A stretch of 59,383 nucleotides of DNA, taken from assembly GCA_946410555.1 (NCBI GenBank), contig CAMKAT010000005.1, positions 1-59,383 on the forward strand, in the 5' to 3' direction. Source of the stretch: an uncultured Caryophanales bacterium (GTDB lineage Bacteria; Bacillota_I; Bacilli_A; RF39; UBA660). The translations under genes were made by a program, and so were the position numbers. Numbering within the stretch: the stretch's first letter is position 1; each line of letters begins with the position of its first letter. Shown piece after piece: positions 17,625 through 26,752 of the stretch. Below the pieces are notes generated by a model, which saw only the letters and a list, made by a program, of their open reading frames with translations, was not told the DNA's origin and ran no database searches.

Positions 17625-19383
17625 ACTTTATCTCATATGTCTTTCTTTCTTTAAACTCTTCTTGTTTACCATTATTCCAATTTTTAACTGGTCTATAATA
17701 TCCAGTAATCCTACTATAAACTTCACATTCACTTTTACACTTAGGACAAGTACTTACTTCTCCACTTAAATATCCATGGTTAGGACATACAGAATAAGTT
17801 GGAGAAATAGTAAAGTATGGAAGTTTATAATTATAAGCAATTTTCTTTACTAAATTTTGAGTACTCTTATAATCTTCTAACTTTTCACCTAAGAATGAAT
17901 GAAATACTGTTCCACTTGTATATAATACTTGGAAATCATCTTCAATATCTAATGCTTCAAAAATATCACTAGTCTTACCTACAGGTAAATGAGAGCTATT
18001 AGTATAATATGGTTCTGTATCTCCAGCAGTAAGAATATCTGGATATTTCTTTTTATCTTTTAAAGCTAGACTATAAGCAGTAGATTCCGCAGGTGTAGCT
18101 TCTAGATTATAAAGAATGTTAAACTTCTCTTGATAATCAGATAACTTAGATCTTAAATGGTTTAATACATTTAAAGTAAATGCTTTTCCTTTTTTAGAAC
18201 AAATATCTTCTTTAACCCAAGAAGCATTTAAACAAGCTTCATTCATACCTACAATACCAATTGTAGAAAAATGATTATCAAGCATACCTAAATAAGCTTT
18301 TGAATATGGATATAATCCATTATTCATGTATTCAATTAATCTTTCTCTTTTAATATTTAAACTTTCAATAGCAATATCTAAGATACTATCTAAAGAATCA
18401 TAGAAATCACTTTCTGATTCAGCTTCATAAGCAAGTCTTGGAACATTAATAGTAACTACTCCGATAGAACCTGTAGATTCACCACTACCAAAGTATCCAC
18501 CACTTTTCTTTCTTAATTCTCTTAAATCAAGTCTAAGTCTACAACACATACTTCTAACATCGCTAGGTTCCATATCACTATTAATATAGTTAGAAAAATA
18601 TGGAGTACCATACTTATTAGTAAGTTCAAATAATAATTTATTTATCTTTGAATCATCAAACTTAAAATCTTTAGTAATTGAATATGTTGGAATTGGGTAT
18701 TGAAATCCTCTTCCATTATAATCTCCTTCAAGCATTACTTCTAAGAAAGCAGTATTAACCATATCCATTTCTTTTTGACATTCTCCATAAGTGAAATCCA
18801 TTTCTTCTCCACCTACGATCGCAGGTAAGTCTTTTAAATCACTCGGAGGAGTTAAATCTAAAGTAATATTAGTAAATGGTGATTGACTACCCCAACGTGA
18901 AGGAATATTAAGTCCATATACAAATGATTGAATAGCTTGTTTAACATCTTTATATTTAAGTTTATCAACTCTAACAAAAGGAGCTAAATAAGTATCAAAT
19001 GAAGAAAATGCTTGAGCACCAGCCCATTCATTTTGCATAACACCTAAGAAGTTAACCATTTGATTACATAGTGTTTGTAAATGTTTAGCAGGACCAGAAG
19101 TAATTTTACCTTCCACACCTCTAATACCAAAACTAATAAGTTGTTTTAAACTCCAACCTGCACAATAAGGAGATAACATAGATAAATCATGAATATGGAT
19201 ATATCCATCATTGTGTGCAAATTCAATTTTTTCATTATATATCTTTTTTAACCAATAATTAGAAGTCATCTTACCAGACTCATAAAGAATAAGCCCACCA
19301 ATTGAATATGGTACAGTACTATTCTCTTTTATCTTCCAATCTTCGTTATTTAAATACTTATCTATAATTTCATTAGTATCCAT
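17623..19383 (-). CDS. nrdD: Anaerobic ribonucleoside-triphosphate reductase, class III
   Basis: The 586-residue glycyl-radical enzyme makes deoxynucleotides without oxygen. The zinc site is four cysteines near the C terminus (CPNHG then CPKCKSEC), followed by the radical segment RITGYYRPVKNWNNGK. The N terminus goes straight into the catalytic domain, with no ATP-cone, so dATP feedback through that domain is absent; compare about 700 residues in E. coli. The activating radical-SAM enzyme NrdG is not adjacent and not in the window. Confidence 0.95.
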   Translation of the reverse strand: MDTNEIIDKYLNNEDWKIKENSTVPYSIGGLILYESGKMTSNYWLKKIYNEKIEFAHNDGYIHIHDLSMLSPYCAGWSLKQLISFGIRGVEGKITSGPAKHLQTLCNQMVNFLGVMQNEWAGAQAFSSFDTYLAPFVRVDKLKYKDVKQAIQSFVYGLNIPSRWGSQSPFTNITLDLTPPSDLKDLPAIVGGEEMDFTYGECQKEMDMVNTAFLEVMLEGDYNGRGFQYPIPTYSITKDFKFDDSKINKLLFELTNKYGTPYFSNYINSDMEPSDVRSMCCRLRLDLRELRKKSGGYFGSGESTGSIGVVTINVPRLAYEAESESDFYDSLDSILDIAIESLNIKRERLIEYMNNGLYPYSKAYLGMLDNHFSTIGIVGMNEACLNASWVKEDICSKKGKAFTLNVLNHLRSKLSDYQEKFNILYNLEATPAESTAYSLALKDKKKYPDILTAGDTEPYYTNSSHLPVGKTSDIFEALDIEDDFQVLYTSGTVFHSFLGEKLEDYKSTQNLVKKIAYNYKLPYFTISPTYSVCPNHGYLSGEVSTCPKCKSECEVYSRITGYYRPVKNWNNGKQEEFKERKTYEIK

Positions 19384-19435
19384 AATACCACCTAACTAAT
19401 TATAACATATAAGATATAACTGAACATCAGTAATA

Positions 19436-19464
19436 TTTACAAAGAAAAGAACTTTTGTTATACT
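19436..19464 (+). promoter_or_regulatory. Promoter of the coiled-coil protein gene
   Basis: TTTACA (19436-19441) and TATACT (19459-19464) are separated by 17 nt, about 30 nt before the start codon. The gene diverges from nrdD. Confidence 0.65.
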
Positions 19465-19495
19465 CGTTTTAGAATAAAAGAATTGAGGAATGGCT

Positions 19496-20143
19496 ATGGA
19501 TAACGCAATTAAAGAAACAAATAAAAAACTAGAAGAAATAGTTAAAATACTTAATGAAAATAAAGAAAAATATCAAAATAAGTATAATGATATAAATAAA
19601 GTAATTAATCAAAAACTTGAACAAGTTAAAAATTACAAGGAAGATTATTATGCTGCTAAAGAAAAAATAGATAATCTAAATACTGATATTGAAGAATTCA
19701 AAGAAGAATATAAAAAATTAGTTAATAAGTTTAAAGATGATGAATTATCAAATATTCTAATCGGAGCTAATAAAGAGATATCTGCTAAAATAAATGAAAG
19801 AAAACTTACTATTCAAAAAGATACAGATGAAATGAATAAACTTGTAAGTGAAGCAGAATCTATTAAACAAGAACTAATTACTTTAAATGCTGAAAAGAAA
19901 GCCTTAGAAATTCTTTTAAATAAATCAATGGATATAGCTAAATTCTATGAATCAACATTAATGGAAATAGTAAATTATTCAAACGAAAATCCAGAAGATT
20001 TATGTAAGTATTTTTCACAAGAAAAAATGAAAAATTCACAAAAGAATAATAATCATAATAAAAAGAATAAAAAAAATAGACAAGCAGTTACTTCTGAAGC
20101 ATTTGATTTAGATTCAATAATAACAAATGACATCGTTAAATAA
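19496..20143 (+). CDS. Coiled-coil protein of unknown function
   Basis: The 215-residue protein is almost entirely helical, with long heptad-like stretches rich in K, E, N and I (about residues 1-165). A basic N/K-rich linker with KNKKN-type repeats follows, then a short acidic end. It has no signal peptide or membrane segment, so it is probably cytosolic. I chose ATG 19496, six bases after GAGGA, rather than the ATG at 19490, which abuts the ribosome site. No family recognised; a structural or chromosome-associated role is possible but not shown. Confidence 0.75.
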   Translation: MDNAIKETNKKLEEIVKILNENKEKYQNKYNDINKVINQKLEQVKNYKEDYYAAKEKIDNLNTDIEEFKEEYKKLVNKFKDDELSNILIGANKEISAKINERKLTIQKDTDEMNKLVSEAESIKQELITLNAEKKALEILLNKSMDIAKFYESTLMEIVNYSNENPEDLCKYFSQEKMKNSQKNNNHNKKNKKNRQAVTSEAFDLDSIITNDIVK

Positions 20144-20156
20144 ACGATGTTTTTTT
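20130..20156 (+). terminator. Terminator of the coiled-coil protein gene
   Basis: An 8-bp stem (20130-20137 with 20143-20150) with the stop codon in the loop is followed by seven T. Confidence 0.85.
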
Positions 20157-20160
20157 ATGC

Positions 20161-20190
20161 ACAAAAAAAGATAAACATTATTGTTTATCT
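20161..20190 (-). terminator. Terminator of the methyltransferase gene
   Basis: A 9-bp stem (20169-20177 with 20182-20190, loop TTAT) followed on the minus strand by seven U. Confidence 0.85.
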
Positions 20191-21074
20191 TCATATTTTT
20201 CTTTTTCCCAACGAGCAAATATACCACAAGGAAGTATTAAATCAGAATCTTTCATAGGAATACCTAACTCATCACTAGTAATAAATCCATTGAATCTTCT
20301 ATTAACAGTTAATTTAAGAACATCTTCTAAAACGTTCATAGAAAGACCTGTAGTATAACTATTAATTAGGAACATAAGTGGATCATCACTAAGAATCTCA
20401 GTACATAACTTAACTAAGTTATATAAATCATTTTCAATATTCCATATTTCTTTATTAGAACCTCTACCAAATGAAGGAGGATCCATAAGAATAATATCGT
20501 ATTTATTTCCTCTTCTAATTTCTCTTTCAACAAATTTAACAACATCATCAACAAGGAATCTTATTGGTCTATCTTGAAGATTAGAACTTCTAACATTTTC
20601 TTTAGCCCAATCAGTCATTCCACGAGATGAATCAACATGTACTACTTCAGCACCAGCAGAAAGTGCAGCAACTGAAGCACCACCAGTATATGCAAAAAGG
20701 TTAAGTACTTTAATAGTTTTCCCCTTCTTTACTTCATTTGAAACTTTTTCTCTAATTATATCCCAGTTATAAGATTGTTCAGGAAATAAACCTGTATGTT
20801 TAAATCCCATTAATTTTAAATTAAAAGTTAAATCTTTCCATCTTATTTCCCAAGAATCATCCATGTGTTTATTAAATACATGCCATTCTCCACCACCAGT
20901 TTTACTTCTAGTGTATTTAGCATCTACAGAATCCCATAAAGATTTATTCTTTTTATCTGTCCATATAATTTGAGGATCTGGTCTAGAAAGAATAACTTCA
21001 TTCCATCTTTCTAACTTTTGACCAGAAGCCATATCTAATATTTCATATTGAGGAAAATCTTTTATAATCTTCAC
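20178..21074 (-). CDS. Class I SAM-dependent methyltransferase, RlmI-like
   Basis: The 298-residue protein has an N-terminal substrate-binding part and a Rossmann methyltransferase domain. Motif I reads NLFAYTGGASVAALSAGA, the acidic loop VDSSRGMTDWAKENV follows, and motif IV is MDPPSFGRG. These are typical of the RlmI/RlmL-type rRNA methyltransferases acting on 23S rRNA. The GTG at 21074 is preferred because AGGTGA lies five bases upstream. It follows a membrane protein gene by 9 nt. The exact rRNA target cannot be told. Confidence 0.85.
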   Translation of the reverse strand: MKIIKDFPQYEILDMASGQKLERWNEVILSRPDPQIIWTDKKNKSLWDSVDAKYTRSKTGGGEWHVFNKHMDDSWEIRWKDLTFNLKLMGFKHTGLFPEQSYNWDIIREKVSNEVKKGKTIKVLNLFAYTGGASVAALSAGAEVVHVDSSRGMTDWAKENVRSSNLQDRPIRFLVDDVVKFVEREIRRGNKYDIILMDPPSFGRGSNKEIWNIENDLYNLVKLCTEILSDDPLMFLINSYTTGLSMNVLEDVLKLTVNRRFNGFITSDELGIPMKDSDLILPCGIFARWEKEKYEDKQ

Positions 21075-21083
21075 AAGTATCAC

Positions 21084-21692
21084 CTATTTCAATTTAATAT
21101 TCTTAACAAATCTAGGAGCTCTTAACATACATTTAATTGAAGTATCAACAACATCTAGAATTGAAATTATTATTATAAAGAAACCTAAACTAATAACTTG
21201 AATATCAGGATGATTTATTAAAGCAATAGAAATTACTAAACCTACGATTAAGAAAATAACTAAAAGCATAGTAACAACATACCAATAAGCATCTTTTCTT
21301 TGATAATAATAGTCAACGGCAAATAGTTTAACACCTGTAACGACTAAAGTAAATAACATAATTGACATAGTAAATACTGTTGAGGCATCAATAAACGCAC
21401 TTAATATAACATTTAATATAGCAATTGCACATGACCCTAAACATAAATATACCTTCTCATATGTCTTATAATTAATTACTACAAACTTAATTAGATTAGC
21501 TAAAGCATATAAAGATAACATAACAATTACAAAGTTATTAACTCTATAAACTTTCGTAGTAATTATCGTAGGACTAATAATATAAATAAGTCCCAATATA
21601 AATAATGCAGAACTAATTGATAAACCAACAAAGAAATGTTTTTGATTTTCATTTCTTTTTTCAATTAAAGCATTGATAATTTTTCCAATCAT
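21084..21692 (-). CDS. Six-helix membrane protein, HdeD/DUF308-like
   Basis: The 202-residue protein has about six hydrophobic segments in pairs (for example FVGLSISSALFILGLIYII and VISLGFFIIIISILDVVDT). Length and spacing resemble the HdeD/DUF308 family of small membrane proteins. No catalytic residues are visible. It is the first gene of a two-gene unit with the methyltransferase. Confidence 0.55.
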   Translation of the reverse strand: MIGKIINALIEKRNENQKHFFVGLSISSALFILGLIYIISPTIITTKVYRVNNFVIVMLSLYALANLIKFVVINYKTYEKVYLCLGSCAIAILNVILSAFIDASTVFTMSIMLFTLVVTGVKLFAVDYYYQRKDAYWYVVTMLLVIFLIVGLVISIALINHPDIQVISLGFFIIIISILDVVDTSIKCMLRAPRFVKNIKLK

Positions 21693-21819
21693 TTATAACA
21701 CCATCTCTCCTATTATCATATTACTTATATAAGGCTAAAAAGTCAATAAACGCTCCTCTTTATGATTTAAAAAATACTTAATTTATAATATAATAATATT
21801 TATAGAAAGGATTAGGAAT

Positions 21820-22611
21820 ATGGAAGGAATTTTAATTATGTTAGGTTTTATCGTACTTATGATAATTGTAAGTTCAATAAGACAAATTAACGAATACGAG
21901 AAAGGTATTTTATTTGAATTTGGTAAATTCAAAAGAATTATGAATTCAGGATGGCATGTAGTTCTACCTATTATTCAAAGTTTCCAAAAAATAGACGTAA
22001 GAACTAAAGCTGTAGACGTACCTGAACAAGATGCAATCACTAAAGATAATGTATCTATTAAAATTAATGCAGTTTTATATTACAAAATCTTTGATGCATC
22101 TAAAGCAATTTGTGCAGTTGAAAATTATCAATATGCAGTTTCTCAATTAGCACAAACTACAATGCGTAATGCAGTTGGTGCTGTAACACTTGATGAATTA
22201 TTATCACAAAGAGATAAAATCTCTACAGAAATTTGTGGTATCATCGATGCTGCTACTGACCCATGGGGTATCAAAGTTGAAAATGTAGAATTAAAAGATG
22301 TTAAATTACCTGCAGACATGCAAAGAACAATTGCTAAAATCGCAGAAGCAGAAAGAGAAAAACAAGCTGTAATTACTAAAGCTCTTGGAGAAAAAGAAGC
22401 AGCTAACAATTTAGCTGAAGCAGCAAGAGAATTAAGTTCAGCTCCTGGAGCTCTTCATTTAAGAACTTTATCTACATTAAATGATTTATCATCAGATCAA
22501 TCAAATACAATTATTTTTGCAATACCAATCGAAGTATTAAGTGCATTTGGACAAACAAATGTAAGTAATGCTTTAGATAAAATTCAAAAAATAACTAAAA
22601 AAGATAAATAA
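21820..22611 (+). CDS. SPFH/Band 7 (stomatin/slipin-type) membrane protein
   Basis: The 263-residue protein has an N-terminal membrane hairpin (MEGILIMLGFIVLMIIVSSI), then the SPFH domain (about 20-190) with VVLPIIQSFQKIDVRTKAVDVPEQDAIT, typical of slipins. A helical region with EREKQAVITKALGEKEAANN follows. Such proteins form large oligomers and membrane microdomains. The usual NfeD partner is not beside it. A terminator follows directly. Confidence 0.92.
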   Translation: MEGILIMLGFIVLMIIVSSIRQINEYEKGILFEFGKFKRIMNSGWHVVLPIIQSFQKIDVRTKAVDVPEQDAITKDNVSIKINAVLYYKIFDASKAICAVENYQYAVSQLAQTTMRNAVGAVTLDELLSQRDKISTEICGIIDAATDPWGIKVENVELKDVKLPADMQRTIAKIAEAEREKQAVITKALGEKEAANNLAEAARELSSAPGALHLRTLSTLNDLSSDQSNTIIFAIPIEVLSAFGQTNVSNALDKIQKITKKDK

Positions 22612-22614
22612 TAA

Positions 22615-22637
22615 AAACAAGGATTCCTTGTTTTTTT
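22615..22637. terminator. Terminator between the slipin gene and a small convergent gene
   Basis: An 8-bp stem (22615-22622 with 22626-22633, loop ATT) with a T tract on the plus strand; it can serve both convergent genes. Confidence 0.8.
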
Positions 22638-22920
22638 ATTTTCTAAAAAGTTTATCTTTTTTAACCTCAACTGATGGTTTCATAAGTTCATATATTTCAT
22701 TAGAACTAAGAGTATTATCATTACTATTAACTATGATAGAATCTCTTTCTTCGCTAGTTAAAACTTCTATTTCATCATTATCTTTAACATAAGCTTCTTG
22801 AACAGGAGTCTCAAGAATAATTCTTGCTTTATTAGATTCTCTAACTTTAGTTACTTTCTTGAACTCATCACCTGCATAAGCACTTTTAGTAACATAATTA
22901 ATATCCTTAATTGAAGTCAT
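22636..22920 (-). CDS. Small conserved-looking protein of unknown function
   Basis: The 94-residue protein is soluble and mixed in charge, with no membrane segment or recognisable motif. A beta-rich middle (KARIILETPVQEAYVKDNDEIEVL) is followed by an acidic helix and a basic end. It is monocistronic, convergent with the slipin gene. I recognise no family. Confidence 0.6.
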   Translation of the reverse strand: MTSIKDINYVTKSAYAGDEFKKVTKVRESNKARIILETPVQEAYVKDNDEIEVLTSEERDSIIVNSNDNTLSSNEIYELMKPSVEVKKDKLFRK

Positions 22921-22997
22921 ATTATCACCTAAAGTTATAATAACATAATATCCTTGTTAAAAGTCAAAAAATTTTATAATATATACGTGTGATTAAT

Positions 22998-23768
22998 ATG
23001 AACGAGAAAAATTTAATAGAACATTATAATAAACATAATGAAGACAAAAGATTAAAAACTAAACATGCTCAAATAGAATATGTTACTGCCATGGAATACA
23101 TAAAGAAATATATAAATAAAGGTTCAAGTATTCTTGATGTCGGAGCAGCAACTGGTGCCTACTCTATCCCTTTATATAATGATGGATATAAAGTAACAGC
23201 ATTTGAGTTAGTTAAACATAATCTTAAACAAATAGAAATGAAAAATAAAAACATTACCTGTGTCTTAGGTAATGCAATAGATTTATCTAAATTTGAAGAT
23301 AACTCATTTGATTGTATCTTATTATTTGGTCCAATGTATCATTTAATATCTTATGAAGAAAAACTACAAGCTTTAAAAGAAGCTAAAAGAGTTTGTAAAA
23401 CTGGTAGGTATATTTACATAAGTTATTGTATGAATGAATATGCAGTAATAACACATGCATTTAAAGAACATCAAATATTAAATATTAAAGATGAATTAGA
23501 TGAAAACTTCAAAGTTCTAAACAAACCAACAGATCTATATACATATGTAAGACTTGAAGATATTAATAAACTAAAAGAAGATACTAATTTAGAAAGAATA
23601 AAAATAATCAATCAAGATGGTCCTGCTGAATATTTAAAACGAGAAATAAATTCTATGAGTGATGAAGAAATAGAAATGTTAATAAAATATCATTTATCAA
23701 CATGTGAAAGACCTGAACTATTAGGAGCAGGAAGACATATTTTAGACATACTAAAAAAAGTGGATTAA
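22998..23768 (+). CDS. Class I SAM-dependent methyltransferase, small-molecule type
   Basis: The 256-residue protein has motif I ILDVGAATGAYSIPL, motif II acidic Glu in AFELVKHNL, and LLFGPMYHLISYEEK after motif IV, as in the Methyltransf_11/25 type. Substrate is unknown. I chose ATG 22998; a GTG at 22989 is in frame but lies almost at the predicted transcription start (TTGTTA and TAATAT boxes, 17 nt apart, at 22954-22982). Monocistronic. Confidence 0.85.
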   Translation: MNEKNLIEHYNKHNEDKRLKTKHAQIEYVTAMEYIKKYINKGSSILDVGAATGAYSIPLYNDGYKVTAFELVKHNLKQIEMKNKNITCVLGNAIDLSKFEDNSFDCILLFGPMYHLISYEEKLQALKEAKRVCKTGRYIYISYCMNEYAVITHAFKEHQILNIKDELDENFKVLNKPTDLYTYVRLEDINKLKEDTNLERIKIINQDGPAEYLKREINSMSDEEIEMLIKYHLSTCERPELLGAGRHILDILKKVD

Positions 23769-23780
23769 ATATCCACTTTT
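23756..23780. terminator. Bidirectional terminator between convergent genes
   Basis: A 10-bp stem (23756-23765 with 23771-23780) flanked by A and T tracts, serving the methyltransferase on the plus strand and the secreted protein gene on the minus strand. Confidence 0.85.
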
Positions 23781-24582
23781 ATTTTTTCTTAGTTTTCTTA
23801 GTTGTTGTAGTTTCAGCTTTTTGAGTAGTTGTATCTTTCTTTTCATTTTTCTTAGTAGTAGTTGTAGAAGTGTCTTCATCTTTAAATCCACAAGCAGTAA
23901 CTACTTCTAATTTATAATCCTTTTCACCATATGGTTCTTGAGGATAAATAATAACTTTAGTATTATCTACATCACATTTATCATTTTCACCTTTACCAGT
24001 TTTGAACCATTCATTTTCTAAAGATTCTACTCTTTCAGTAATAGATGCATCTTTAACTTCTTTTTCTTTCTTTCCTTCACCATCTTTAACTACGATAGTA
24101 GTAAATGCTTCTTTATATTTATCAGTAGTAACATAATATCTAATTAAATTTTCTAGAGATACTTTAATACCCATTGATTGATATTTAGATAAGAATTCAG
24201 TTCTCTTATCATTATCTCCATTACCAGAAGATTTATAATAGAAATCTTCATAGAAAGTAACACCTAAATCATTAACTTTTTGTTTAATAACCTTTTCAGT
24301 CGAAGGTTTACTTAATGAAGGAATAACAAATAAACATCCAATTACAATTACTAATGCTGCAGCAACACCTGCAGATACTTTTTTATGAGCTTTTACTAAT
24401 TCTACTAATTTAGTAAATCCTTTCTTAATTAAACTACCAAGTTTTACTAAACCTTTTTTAATAACAACTAAAAAATCTTTTAATTTTTTCTTAAAATCAA
24501 ATTTTTCTTTTGTAACAACATTTGATGCACCAACGTTTTTTTCAGGTACTACAGTTGCCTTTTTTTCTTTTTTGTTTTTCAT
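23779..24582 (-). CDS. Membrane-anchored exported protein with a Thr/Lys-rich tail
   Basis: The 267-residue protein starts with a long lysine-rich cytosolic part (1-70, amphipathic repeats such as KKGLVKLGSLIKKG), then one membrane helix (about 73-92), then an exported domain (95-230). It contains two cysteines that frame a strand pair (CDVDNTKVIIYPQEPYG and TACGF). It ends in a low-complexity tail of T, K and E. The exported part shares its pattern (LENLxxY, C...Y...C) with two other proteins in this window. Function unknown. Confidence 0.7.
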   Translation of the reverse strand: MKNKKEKKATVVPEKNVGASNVVTKEKFDFKKKLKDFLVVIKKGLVKLGSLIKKGFTKLVELVKAHKKVSAGVAAALVIVIGCLFVIPSLSKPSTEKVIKQKVNDLGVTFYEDFYYKSSGNGDNDKRTEFLSKYQSMGIKVSLENLIRYYVTTDKYKEAFTTIVVKDGEGKKEKEVKDASITERVESLENEWFKTGKGENDKCDVDNTKVIIYPQEPYGEKDYKLEVVTACGFKDEDTSTTTTKKNEKKDTTTQKAETTTTKKTKKK

Positions 24583-24691
24583 CTTTTCACCATCCTATTA
24601 TTGTTAACATAAGTATATCATAAGATTATAAAAAGTGTACAAAATATTTTAAAATGATATATAATTAATATATATTTAAAGAGGTGAAAAT

Positions 24692-25627
24692 ATGCTTGAT
24701 GTAATTATTCCAACATATAATGAAGAAGATAATGTTGAACCTTTATATAAAGAATTATCTAGTACATTAAAAAACATAAAATACACATTGATTTTTATAG
24801 ATGATGGATCAAATGATAAAACATTATCAAAATTAATTAAATTATATAACAAAGATAAGAATCATATAAAAATAATTTCTTTTTCAAGAAACTTTGGAAA
24901 AGATGCTGCAATCTATGCAGGTATGAAAGAATCTAATGGAAAATATATATCTATCATAGATTCAGACTTACAACAACATCCAAAACATATCTTAGATATG
25001 ATTGAATTCTTAGATAAAAATGAAGAATATGATGAAGTAGCTATGGTAAATAGTTATGAAAAAGATTCCTTCATGCAAAAAATATTCAAAAAGAAATTCT
25101 ATAAACTAATGTCTAAAGTTACTAAATACAATTTTGAAGTTGGAGCTTCAGACTTTAGAACAATAAGAAGTTATGTTGCAAAAACTTTAGTAGAATTAAA
25201 AGAAACAAATAGATTTACTAAAGGACTATTTGCTTGGACAGGATTTAATATTAAATATATGAAATATACTCCTGATAAGAGATTACATGGTAAATCAAAG
25301 TTTAATTTTACTAAACAAATAAATTATGCAATTGATGGAATATTAAACTTTTCTACTTCTCCAATGAAGTTATCTCTATATGTAGGATCTACTATTTCAA
25401 CATTATCATTTATTTATTTAATATATATAATAATTAAAACTTTAATCTCAGGAAAAGATGTCCCAGGATTTGCATCAATAATGTCAGTAATGTTATTACT
25501 AGGTGGAGTAATCTTAGTACTTCTTGGATTAATCGGAGAATATGTAGCAAGAATATATATAGAAACAAAAAGAAGACCTATATATGTTTCCAAAGCTAAA
25601 TTTGGATTTGATGAAGATATTTTATAA
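24692..25627 (+). CDS. Family 2 glycosyltransferase, membrane-anchored (DPM1/GtrB type)
   Basis: The 311-residue protein has a GT-A domain (1-225) beginning VIIPTYNEEDNVEPLY, with IDDGSNDKT and the metal-site DSDLQQHP. Two C-terminal membrane helices follow (230-255 and 262-290). This matches bactoprenol-phosphate glycosyltransferases, which load a sugar onto the lipid carrier at the membrane for surface glycan assembly. The sugar is unknown. A GAGGTG ribosome site precedes the ATG. Monocistronic. Confidence 0.9.
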   Translation: MLDVIIPTYNEEDNVEPLYKELSSTLKNIKYTLIFIDDGSNDKTLSKLIKLYNKDKNHIKIISFSRNFGKDAAIYAGMKESNGKYISIIDSDLQQHPKHILDMIEFLDKNEEYDEVAMVNSYEKDSFMQKIFKKKFYKLMSKVTKYNFEVGASDFRTIRSYVAKTLVELKETNRFTKGLFAWTGFNIKYMKYTPDKRLHGKSKFNFTKQINYAIDGILNFSTSPMKLSLYVGSTISTLSFIYLIYIIIKTLISGKDVPGFASIMSVMLLLGGVILVLLGLIGEYVARIYIETKRRPIYVSKAKFGFDEDIL

Positions 25628-25634
25628 AAATAAA

Positions 25635-25661
25635 AACGAAGAATTATTAATTTTCTTCGTT
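25635..25661. terminator. Bidirectional terminator
   Basis: A 9-bp stem (25635-25643 with 25653-25661) with a T tract on each side, ending the glycosyltransferase gene and, on the other strand, the 53-residue protein gene whose stop codon is in the loop. Confidence 0.85.
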
Positions 25662-25808
25662 ATTTTTTTGTACTAATAATTCATTATCAGTTTCTTCTTT
25701 AACAAGTATTTCATTTTCTTTATTATCAAGAACTAATACTTCATTATCTTTTTCTTCTAAAACTAATACATCAGTATTTTCATTAATATTTTGAATTTTA
25801 TTTTCCAT
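25647..25808 (-). CDS. 53-residue acidic repeat protein
   Basis: ATG 25808 with GGAG seven bases upstream opens a 53-codon frame ending TAA at 25647. The product is four imperfect copies of a 10-residue unit with the consensus DNEVLVLxxK (copies begin near residues 11, 21, 31 and 41) and is acidic. There is no signal peptide. It begins 9 nt after the GH73-like gene, so it is probably co-transcribed, and a terminator overlaps its stop. Function unknown. Confidence 0.65.
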   Translation of the reverse strand: MENKIQNINENTDVLVLEEKDNEVLVLDNKENEILVKEETDNELLVQKNNEEN

Positions 25809-25817
25809 TGTTGTCTC

Positions 25818-26531
25818 CTATTTTGATTTTATTTCTTCAATATATCTATTAACTTTCATAGCCCAAGTACTACTTTCAGCGTATTTAGGATTCATTTGTT
25901 CAGGTGTTCTTAAACCTTGTGAATAATAATAGTTATAAACTATTCCTAAATAACCTTTAATACCATCTTCAAGAGTATCATATTTACTATAACTAGTACC
26001 ATTACAACTACCATGGAATTTTAATCCTCCGATATTATTGCAAGAAGTAGTCAATCCAGAGCATCCATACTTACAACCTGTTTCTAAAAGAACAATAGCA
26101 ACTGCTAAATAAGGATCTAATCCTGTCTTTCTTGTATAATCAGCAAAGAAGTATCCAGTGTTTGTCATATAACTTCCTAAAGATTTATTTAATTTATTAG
26201 TAAGTTCTGTAATAGTTAAACCATCATATACAATTGAACCGTCATCATAAATCTCTGGAGCTTCACTATAAGGATAAACTCCATTATCAACATAATTACT
26301 TTCAATTACATCTTCAGTAGATGTTCCAAAAGGAGAGAATTCACTTTCCTTCTCTATCGGTTTAGTAACAGCATTTACATATCCTTTTTCATCTAAATTA
26401 ACATTTGCACCTCTAATACTTTTAATAGGTTCTAATATATCAAAATCTTTAAAAAATAAAGATTTAACGCCAAAAAAAACAGAAAAGCATAATAAACCAA
26501 TGACAAATATAAACACTAAAAATTTCTTCAT
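25818..26531 (-). CDS. Membrane-anchored glucosaminidase-like (GH73) cell-wall hydrolase
   Basis: The 237-residue protein has an N-terminal membrane anchor (MKKFLVFIFVIGLLCFSVFF), a linker of about 75 residues and a C-terminal lysozyme-fold domain (about 105-237). The segment FADYTRKTGLDPYLAVAIVLLETG carries the likely catalytic Glu, and NNIGGLKFHGSC with SKYDTLEDGIKGYLGIVYNYYY follows as in GH73 enzymes. Two Cys pairs suggest disulfides outside the cell. It should cleave peptidoglycan glycan strands, which implies that this organism has a wall. Confidence 0.85.
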   Translation of the reverse strand: MKKFLVFIFVIGLLCFSVFFGVKSLFFKDFDILEPIKSIRGANVNLDEKGYVNAVTKPIEKESEFSPFGTSTEDVIESNYVDNGVYPYSEAPEIYDDGSIVYDGLTITELTNKLNKSLGSYMTNTGYFFADYTRKTGLDPYLAVAIVLLETGCKYGCSGLTTSCNNIGGLKFHGSCNGTSYSKYDTLEDGIKGYLGIVYNYYYSQGLRTPEQMNPKYAESSTWAMKVNRYIEEIKSK

Positions 26532-26714
26532 ATTATCTTTCCTAACTTTCTAAATAAATTATAGCATTTACATATATTCATATCAATAATTTGTTATTGG
26601 TGCTAAAACCATGAGATAATATGAGAACTTAGGGATAATTATATGATAAATATTTTGAAAATCAATCGAAGATGCTGGAGAAACTGTTGAAAAATCCAGA
26701 TAATTAAACACAAA

Positions 26715-26742
26715 AAAACTATTAGAATTAACTAATAGTTTT
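26715..26742 (-). terminator. Terminator of the surface protein gene
   Basis: An 11-bp stem (26715-26725 with 26732-26742) followed on the minus strand by seven U. The rest of the 220-nt gap up to the GH73-like gene holds nothing I can identify. Confidence 0.85.
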
Positions 26743-26752
26743 AATTTTGTTA

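Noticed and set aside
26532..26714. A 42-codon open stretch on the minus strand in the gap between the GH73-like and surface protein genes
   Set aside because: It has no convincing start or ribosome site and no recognisable similarity; I see nothing else in this gap but the terminator.
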